Shown here piece by piece: positions 59,195-64,000 of a DNA stretch of 64,000 nt (position 1 is its first letter; each line of letters begins with the position of its first letter). The stretch covers positions 1 through 64,000 of the forward strand of contig VFZG01000003.1 of NCBI GenBank assembly GCA_016871275.1. The letters are read 5' to 3'. The translations under genes were made by a program, and so were the position numbers. The stretch is from Acidimicrobiia bacterium (GTDB lineage: Bacteria; Acidobacteriota; Vicinamibacteria; Vicinamibacterales; UBA2999). The notes under the pieces were generated by a model. That model was given only the letters and a program-made list of their open reading frames with translations. It was not told the DNA's origin and did not search any database.

Positions 59195-59538
59195 TGAGCA
59201 ACTGCCTGTTCTGCAAGATCATCGCTGGCGAGATTCCCGCGGCGAAGGTCTACGAAGACGACCGCGTGATCGCGTTCAACGACATCAACCCGCAGGCGCC
59301 GATGCATGTGCTGGTGGTGCCGAGACGGCACATCGCGACGCTCAACGACCTGTCGGCGGCAGACGACGGGCTCGTGGGATCGATGGTTCGCGCCGGCGCG
59401 CAGATTGCCAGAGCGCACGGCTTCGATGGCCCCGGGTTCCGGACGGTGTTCAACTGCAACGCGCAGGCGGGTCAGACGGTGTTTCACATTCACCTGCACG
59501 TCCTCGGCGGCCGGACGCTCGCCTGGCCGCCGGGCTAA
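59194..59538 (+). CDS. HIT family protein (HinT-like)
   Basis: 114 residues (ATG 59194; GTG 59191 also in frame). CLFCKIIAGEIPAAKVYEDD with two cysteines, then NPQAPMHVLVVPRRHI and the histidine triad HIHLHVLGGR. HinT-type enzymes hydrolyse adenosine phosphoramidates. It ends the prfA-prmC unit; its TAA overlaps the TAG of the convergent GNAT gene in CTAA. Confidence 0.92.
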   Translation: MSNCLFCKIIAGEIPAAKVYEDDRVIAFNDINPQAPMHVLVVPRRHIATLNDLSAADDGLVGSMVRAGAQIARAHGFDGPGFRTVFNCNAQAGQTVFHIHLHVLGGRTLAWPPG

Positions 59539-60362
59539 TCCCTGGCCAGCAGATACCTTCCGAAGCCCGCGTCTCGTTGCAGCACGAAATCCACCGCGCG
59601 ATAGTGCTTCGCCAGGTAGGTCTCGAACAGCTCGCGTAGCTCCAGCCGCCACTCGAGCGCCAGTTCCGGCGCGTTGCGCTGCATCTCGGTGAATCCCGTC
59701 GGGATCTCAATCCACAAGCGGCGCTCGGTGATGTCGAGATTGGTGTGTTGGTTGCGCAGCCACTCGCCGTCGATCGCCGTCCGGTTGGCAACCGGCGCCT
59801 TGGCCACGTCGTGCGCCCGCGCACCGAGACCCGTCGCCTCAAGCCGCCGGACGACGTGCGGCGCACCGATGTGCCAGCTCAGCACGACCCGATCGGTCGG
59901 CGTGCCGCGATGGAGCGCGCTGGTCGACTCGCCGTAGAAGTTGGCGGCGTATTCGGTCACCACGCCGCCGAGCTTGGCGAAGTTGAAGTGCGCGTTCATG
60001 GCCTGCATGGGATCGAACGTCCATTCGATCAGCTCGTATCCCTGCGCCAGCGCCCGATCGCGCTGCGCACGTTTCAGCCGATAGCCCAGGCCGCCGCGGT
60101 GTTCGGGCAGGACGCCGGTCATGTGCGACCACAGCAACCGCTGTCCGCCCTTCATGCCGACCACCGCGTAGGCGAAGCCGACCATGCGGTCGGCGGCGTC
60201 AAACGCGCCCAGCAGCACGGCGCCGCGATGCACGGTGAAGATGAACACCGGCACGCCCACCATATCGGCGTTGTCGGTGTAGCCCCAAATGGCGCGCTCG
60301 AGGTCCACCACCTGGCGGAACTCCTCGATCGTCGTGAGATCTCGAATCGGTGTGTCGGCCAT
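59535..60362 (-). CDS. GNAT-superfamily acetyltransferase-like protein
   Basis: 275 residues resembling the COG3375 group. N-terminal half is GNAT-like: EEFRQVVDLERAIWGY, VLLGAFDAADRMVGFAYAVVGM, SHMTGVLPEHRGGLGYRLKRAQRDRAL (acetyl-CoA loop region) and EWTFDPMQAMNAHFNFAKLGGVV. The C-terminal half holds a separate conserved part (VLSWHIGAPHV, WIEIPTGFTEM). Substrate unknown; relatives sit near menaquinone genes in some genomes, which is not the case here. Starts one base inside the HAD gene's stop. Confidence 0.78.
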   Translation of the reverse strand: MADTPIRDLTTIEEFRQVVDLERAIWGYTDNADMVGVPVFIFTVHRGAVLLGAFDAADRMVGFAYAVVGMKGGQRLLWSHMTGVLPEHRGGLGYRLKRAQRDRALAQGYELIEWTFDPMQAMNAHFNFAKLGGVVTEYAANFYGESTSALHRGTPTDRVVLSWHIGAPHVVRRLEATGLGARAHDVAKAPVANRTAIDGEWLRNQHTNLDITERRLWIEIPTGFTEMQRNAPELALEWRLELRELFETYLAKHYRAVDFVLQRDAGFGRYLLARD

Positions 60363-61057
60363 CAGTCGAGATGCGGCGTCAGTTCGGCCAGGGTGCGAAT
60401 CACCGGCAATCCGGGCGGCAGGGTGTTCGGCACGTCACCTGAGCGCCGCAGCAGCACCGCCCGCCACCCGGCGTTGAGCGCCCCTTCGATGTCGTGCTTG
60501 ACGCTGTCGCCCACCATCACCGCTTCGTCGGGGTCCACGCCGGCCTTCTCGAGCGCACGCTCGAAGATGCTGCGATGCGGCTTCATGTAGCCGTGTGCGG
60601 CGCCGGACACCGAGACGGTGATGACGTTGCCCAACGAAAAATGATCGCAGAAGGCATCGAGGCTCCGATGGGAGTTCGAAATCGCGCCGACGATCAACTG
60701 CCGCTGCTGGAGCTCCGCCAGCGCCGGCGCCACGTCGTCGTACAGCTCGAAATGATGGTTGACCGACCACTGGTCGTAGATCTCCCTGGCGACCTCGACG
60801 ACTTTCGGACCACGCCCGCCCATGTGCTCGATGATCGAGGCGGTGTAGTGGACGAACAGGTCATGGTTGTAGATCTGCTCCTCGACCTCGTCCAGGATGA
60901 ACGACGAGGCCGCCGTCGCCGCCTCGAACCGGGCCGGATCGACGATGATGCCGTGGGCCGCGCAGGCGCGCCGGTAGCCTTCTGCCTGGAAGGTCGGTCC
61001 AGGGAAGATCAGCGTGAAATCGACATCGAAGAAGATCGCTTTGATCACCAACAGCAC
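60362..61057 (-). CDS. HAD superfamily (subfamily IA) phosphatase
   Basis: 231 residues; the start is GTG 61057 or, more compactly, GTG 61048 (VIKAIFFDVDFTL). Motif I FDVDFTL, motif II AISNSH, motif III YMKPHRSIFERAL and motif IV VMVGDSVKHDIEGALNAG. Similar to YjjG/pyrimidine-nucleotidase and haloacid-dehalogenase-like enzymes. Metal-dependent phosphoester hydrolysis is expected. TGATG overlap with the GNAT gene makes a two-gene unit. Confidence 0.85.
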   Translation of the reverse strand: MLLVIKAIFFDVDFTLIFPGPTFQAEGYRRACAAHGIIVDPARFEAATAASSFILDEVEEQIYNHDLFVHYTASIIEHMGGRGPKVVEVAREIYDQWSVNHHFELYDDVAPALAELQQRQLIVGAISNSHRSLDAFCDHFSLGNVITVSVSGAAHGYMKPHRSIFERALEKAGVDPDEAVMVGDSVKHDIEGALNAGWRAVLLRRSGDVPNTLPPGLPVIRTLAELTPHLD

Positions 61058-61175
61058 CGGATGTGGGTGCCGTCAGGCGTGCTTCCGGCGGCGGACCTTG
61101 CACACTCTGCCACTGTAGCGTATGGCTTCGCTCCGGTTCAATAAGCGCATCGACATCGGCGACCGCGGCTGAGCG

Positions 61176-62438
61176 TCAGGCGCGCTCCCAGGGCCCGGCC
61201 ACCGCAATCGTGGCGCGATTGATATCGATCAACCGCTGCGCGGCGGCGTTGGCGCCCTGGCGGGTCACGGCGCCGATCAATCCGGGCAGCCGCCGATCGT
61301 AGTCGAGGCCAAGGCTGAAGGATTCCACCGACAGCAGGAACGATGCAATCGCCGCGTTGGTCTCGAGCTGGCGCGGGAGGGCGCCAATCATGTAGCTCTT
61401 CGACTCGTCGATTTCCTGGTCGGTGAAGCCGTTCTCCAGGACCGCCGTGAGCTCGGTGTCGATCGACGCGATGGTCTTTTCGACGTTCGCGGCATTCACC
61501 CCGGCACGAATCGCGAACGGCCCCCGTCCGAACGTGGCGTCGAGCGAGCTGTAGACGTAGTACGCCATGCCTTGCCGCTCCCTGATGCTGTCGCCCAGCT
61601 TGCCGCCGATGGCGTACTGCCCCAGTGCGTTGTTCATCACCGACATCGCGTGGTAGTCGGGGTCGGCGCGGCGAATGCCGGTGAACCCGTACACCACATC
61701 GGCCTGCGACTTGTTCATCATCGGTATTGAAACCAGCCGGCGCTCCGACGGTTCCGGCACCACCGGCACGTCCAGCGGCGATGACCCCCTGGCCGCTGAA
61801 GTCCAGTCGCCAAACAGCGCCGCCACCGACGCGACCGCCGCATCCTCGTCGATGTCGCCGACCATCACGACCGTGATGGCCGCCGGATCGAAGCCCTGCT
61901 GGTGAAAGTGGACCAGGTCCTGCCGGCGGATCGCCGCCACCGAGGCCACCGTGCCGCGGACGTTCCGGCCGTAAGGGTGATCGCCGTAGAGCGCCCTCAT
62001 GAACGCATCGCCGGCGACCGAGGCCGGGCTGTCTTCTTCCTGGCGAATCGAGGTGATCAGCGTCTCACGCCGGGTCGCAATTTCCTGATCCGCGAAGCAC
62101 GGGTGCCGCGCCGCATCGGCCGCCAGCGCCAGCACCGCCTGGAAGTCATCGGCAAGACAGGTCGCCGCGATGGCCATCTGGTGGCGGCCGGCGATGACCG
62201 AAAGGGATGCGCCGCGGCCGTCGAGCTCGTCGGCAATCGCGTCGGCGGACCGCGTCACCGTGCCGCGATCGAGCACGCGGGCGCACAGCGCCGCCGTGCC
62301 TTCGCGGTCCGGCGCGTCGTTGAAGGCGCCGGTGCGCACGCCTACCAGCGTGCTCACCGTTGGATTGGTGTGATTGGCCTTGGTGACGACGGTGACGCCG
62401 TTGGCGAGCGTCACGCTCGTGGCTTGCAGTCCCGGCAC
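61176..62438 (-). CDS. M16 peptidase-like protein without zinc motif (orphan)
   Basis: 420 residues from GTG 62438. M16 fold is clear: VTLANGVTVVTKANHTNPTVSTLVGVRTGAF at the start, FYQQ-like LVHFHQQGFDPAAITVVMVGDID, and RERQGMAYYVYSSLDATFGRG in the second half. The HxxEH position reads LCARVLDRG, so it is non-catalytic. Unlike the pair at 12872-15549 it has no active partner beside it. It could complement the other pair or act alone as a chaperone-like chamber. It is divergent from the gene at 62486 with a 47-base gap. Confidence 0.8.
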   Translation of the reverse strand: MPGLQATSVTLANGVTVVTKANHTNPTVSTLVGVRTGAFNDAPDREGTAALCARVLDRGTVTRSADAIADELDGRGASLSVIAGRHQMAIAATCLADDFQAVLALAADAARHPCFADQEIATRRETLITSIRQEEDSPASVAGDAFMRALYGDHPYGRNVRGTVASVAAIRRQDLVHFHQQGFDPAAITVVMVGDIDEDAAVASVAALFGDWTSAARGSSPLDVPVVPEPSERRLVSIPMMNKSQADVVYGFTGIRRADPDYHAMSVMNNALGQYAIGGKLGDSIRERQGMAYYVYSSLDATFGRGPFAIRAGVNAANVEKTIASIDTELTAVLENGFTDQEIDESKSYMIGALPRQLETNAAIASFLLSVESFSLGLDYDRRLPGLIGAVTRQGANAAAQRLIDINRATIAVAGPWERA

Positions 62439-62485
62439 GCCTCGAATCTTAGTGCACGCCGGAGTAGAATCGCCGCGGATACCCT

Positions 62486-62971
62486 GTGGCAACCAGGAAG
62501 CAGATCGCAGGTCTTGCCGGCATCGCGGTGCTCGTCGTTGCCGCGGCCACCTACACGTTCGTCACGCCGTACAACCGTATCGCCGGGATCAGGATAGGCG
62601 GCACCCTTACGGCGCCGCCGGCTGACTTTACAGCGGCCTTCAAGCGGTCGGTCGGGCAGATCAAGACCGGTGGGTTTCCACCATTCGTCGTCAATGTGTC
62701 GCTTGTCCCCTACAAGGACGGTTTCATCACCTCCACGCGGCCCGATGGTGGCTATTGGTCGGCTCGAGCCAGGCGCGCCCCGAACGGCTACGTGCGCAGC
62801 GGAGACTCGACGTTTGCCATGAAAGCCACCGAGGTGGTGGGCGAGGCCAAGATCCCGTATCTGACGGCGATGTTCGGGCCCGACATGAATCGGCGGCTGT
62901 CGGGCGGTGTCATCATCGGCGAATCCGAGCCGGTCGGGGAATGGCAGCTCTTCCTGTGGACGGCGCGCTAG
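62486..62971 (+). CDS. Membrane-anchored protein of unknown function, paralogue A
   Basis: 161 residues from GTG 62486. One N-terminal helix (IAGLAGIAVLVVAAATYTFV) anchors a small exported domain: RIAGIRIGGTLTAPPADF, TGGFPPFVVNV, GFITSTRPDGGYWSARARRAPNGYV, TEVVGEAKIPYL and the closing GEWQLFLWTAR. The next gene, in opposite direction, encodes a clear paralogue with the same ending. No known domain. The shared GFPPFV, TRPD-GYW and EVVGEA-IPYL motifs define a small family. Confidence 0.78.
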   Translation: MATRKQIAGLAGIAVLVVAAATYTFVTPYNRIAGIRIGGTLTAPPADFTAAFKRSVGQIKTGGFPPFVVNVSLVPYKDGFITSTRPDGGYWSARARRAPNGYVRSGDSTFAMKATEVVGEAKIPYLTAMFGPDMNRRLSGGVIIGESEPVGEWQLFLWTAR

Positions 62972-62986
62972 CTAGCGCGCCGTCCA
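62957..62986. repeat. 30-bp perfect palindrome joining two convergent paralogues
   Basis: The arms TGGACGGCGCGCTAG and CTAGCGCGCCGTCCA are exact complements with no loop, centred between 62971 and 62972. Both genes end with identical codons for WTAR and TAG, so each arm is one gene's 3' end. Confidence 0.9.
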
Positions 62987-63463
62987 GTAGAACACTTCCC
63001 AGGTGTGGAGCGGCTCGTTCACGCCGGGAATGATCTCGCCGTTGAAGTCGTAGCGCATCGGCATCTTGTACTTGGCGCCGTACTTTTCCAGATACGGAAT
63101 GCGGGCCTCGCCGACGACTTCCTTGCCGCTCAACGCATACGTGCGATCACCGATCCGCAGCCACCCGTTCGGACGGGTCCGCACGCGCCGGGCCCAATAG
63201 CCGTTGTCGGGCCTCGTGGCGGTGATGATCCCGCCGCCTTCGGCGACGTACCACACGTGAATGACGAACGGAGGAAAGCCGTCCAGCTTGAGCAGTGCCA
63301 CCCGCCCGCCGTTGACCGAGCCCCAGTCGCCGGGGGCCGCCGTCAACTCGCCGCCGATCCGTACGCCTGGAAATCTGGTGTACGGGGCGCTGAACACGTA
63401 GTAGACCAATCCCAGTGCCACTGCCGAGCCAACCACGATCGCGGCCCATTTGACCTTTGACAT
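62972..63463 (-). CDS. Membrane-anchored protein of unknown function, paralogue B
   Basis: 163 residues from ATG 63463 (a start at 63481 is also open). N-terminal helix (VKWAAIVVGSAVALGLVYYVF), then the same domain as its neighbour: PYTRFPGVRIGGELTAAPGDW, DGFPPFVIHVWYV, GIITATRPDNGYWARRVRTRPNG, GKEVVGEARIPYL and VFYWTAR. It is a tail-to-tail duplicate of the gene at 62486, diverged by roughly half of its residues. The phosphatidyltransferase gene starts 24 bases upstream on the same strand. Confidence 0.78.
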   Translation of the reverse strand: MSKVKWAAIVVGSAVALGLVYYVFSAPYTRFPGVRIGGELTAAPGDWGSVNGGRVALLKLDGFPPFVIHVWYVAEGGGIITATRPDNGYWARRVRTRPNGWLRIGDRTYALSGKEVVGEARIPYLEKYGAKYKMPMRYDFNGEIIPGVNEPLHTWEVFYWTAR

Positions 63464-63487
63464 CGGAGTCTTCCTCAACAAGTCGGA

Positions 63488-64000
63488 TCATCCAACACTG
63501 GCGTTGGTTTGCAGCGGCGCCACGGCCCGATCGGCGATCGACGCCGTGGTCGTCAACACCAGCAGGACCGCACACGGGCGCACGAGCTGGCGCGCCAGCT
63601 CGCTCAGGGCCGGCACGCCGAGCGCGGCGATGGCGACCATCACGAGCGGCACGAAATAGCCGATGCCATTCCACCGCCCCAGCACACTCATACGCAGTTG
63701 TCGTTGCCGGTGCAGAAAGTACGAATCGAGCGCGTACTGGCTGAAGGCGACAACGACCAGCACCGGCAGCACCGCCGGCAGCAGGCCCGCCAGCGCCGCC
63801 CCCGCAAGTCCCGACGTCACGAACAGACAGTCGGTGGTGTGATCGAACAGCATCCCCCGCGGCGACGCCGATCCGCGGCGACGCGCCACCCGGCCATCCA
63901 GCAGATCGCTGGCGATCGCCACGGTCATCAGCGCCACCAGCAGCCAGGCCGGCACGGCGTCTGGCCGGGAAAACGCCCACGCGGCCGGCACCACCGCGAC
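63488..64000 (-). CDS. CDP-alcohol phosphatidyltransferase family protein (partial)
   Basis: At least 171 residues; the 5' end lies beyond base 64000 (the frame continues through the edge). The catalytic motif D-G-x2-A-R-x8-G-x3-D-x3-D is present as SDLLDGRVARRRGSASPRGMLFDHTTD (in two pieces: LLDGRVARRRG and GMLFDHTTD). Four to five hydrophobic helices follow. It transfers a phosphatidyl group from CDP-diacylglycerol to an alcohol (glycerol-phosphate, inositol, choline or similar) in the inner membrane; the alcohol is not predictable. Confidence 0.85.
   Translation of the reverse strand, partial: VAVVPAAWAFSRPDAVPAWLLVALMTVAIASDLLDGRVARRRGSASPRGMLFDHTTDCLFVTSGLAGAALAGLLPAVLPVLVVVAFSQYALDSYFLHRQRQLRMSVLGRWNGIGYFVPLVMVAIAALGVPALSELARQLVRPCAVLLVLTTTASIADRAVAPLQTNASVG

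Overview
The window is GC-rich and densely coded on both strands, with many 1-4 base stop/start overlaps. It looks chromosomal and bacterial, most likely Acidobacteriota of the Vicinamibacteria type. Supporting signs are an Oar-like TonB-dependent receptor with an N-terminal carboxypeptidase-regulatory domain, a relic of an acidobacterial-type (ADOP/MacB) permease, DUF1343, DUF2911 and DUF3500 proteins, secreted matrixin and M16 peptidases, and a selenocysteine tRNA. The taxonomic call is inference from gene content.

Layout. 1-4445: a 2-oxoacid:ferredoxin oxidoreductase (korA, korB cut by the window edge) with a GltD-like FAD/Fe-S partner. 4480-11400: Tat-exported PhoD phosphatase, AHSA1-type protein, NamZ-like muramidase, DNA alkyl-transferase, methyltransferase-like protein, amidase, alpha/beta hydrolase. 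11552-17825: small membrane protein, zinc alcohol dehydrogenase, an M16 peptidase pair (one active, one inactive), MFS transporter, Mrp/ApbC Fe-S carrier. 17919-20007: DUF4870 protein, YidD, and three small zinc-binding proteins. 20055-27203: a coupled operon of a secreted unknown protein, addB and addA, preceded by four 11-bp DnaA-box-like repeats. 27398-32428: asparaginase, 5'-3' exonuclease, cupredoxin lipoprotein, DUF1835 protein, LolA-like protein. 32641: tRNA-Ala(GGC). 32717-37306: permease relic, TonB-dependent receptor, 5'-truncated DUF3500 gene and a tRNA 3'-end-like scar. 37307-44141: exported FAH-like protein, beta-propeller protein, a second TonB receptor and a YeeE/TsuA-type transporter. 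44142-44805: decayed antiporter and other debris. 44806-47800: DUF2911 protein, secreted protein plus matrixin, MocA-like transferase. 47990-51287: cold-shock protein, YdcF-like protein, tRNA-Sec, and a PHP / dead ABC ATPase / HAD operon. 51345-54282: a Fur-ferritin fusion, an A-type Fe-S carrier and Fe-S fumarase. 54370-59538: methyltransferase, BioY, ThiD, MoaE, MoaD, PrfA, PrmC, HIT. 59535-64000: GNAT, HAD, orphan M16, two tail-to-tail paralogues, and a CDP-alcohol phosphatidyltransferase cut by the edge.

How parts may work together. Iron-sulfur and iron metabolism recurs: ferredoxin-linked Kor, ApbC, an A-type carrier, class I fumarase and the Fur-ferritin fusion, and the last three of these with the carrier are neighbours. 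DNA repair is represented by AddAB, Ogt and the exonuclease. Cofactor genes (thiD, moaE, moaD, mocA-like, bioY) and translation termination genes (prfA, prmC) form the end of the window. The least ordinary items are the Fur-ferritin fusion, the helically phased DnaA-box-like array in front of addBA, in-frame repeat elements inside addA, addB and a hydrolase gene, an ABC ATPase that has lost its catalytic motifs, and a 30-bp perfect palindrome joining two convergent paralogues. No CRISPR array, intact IS element, rRNA or prophage was seen.
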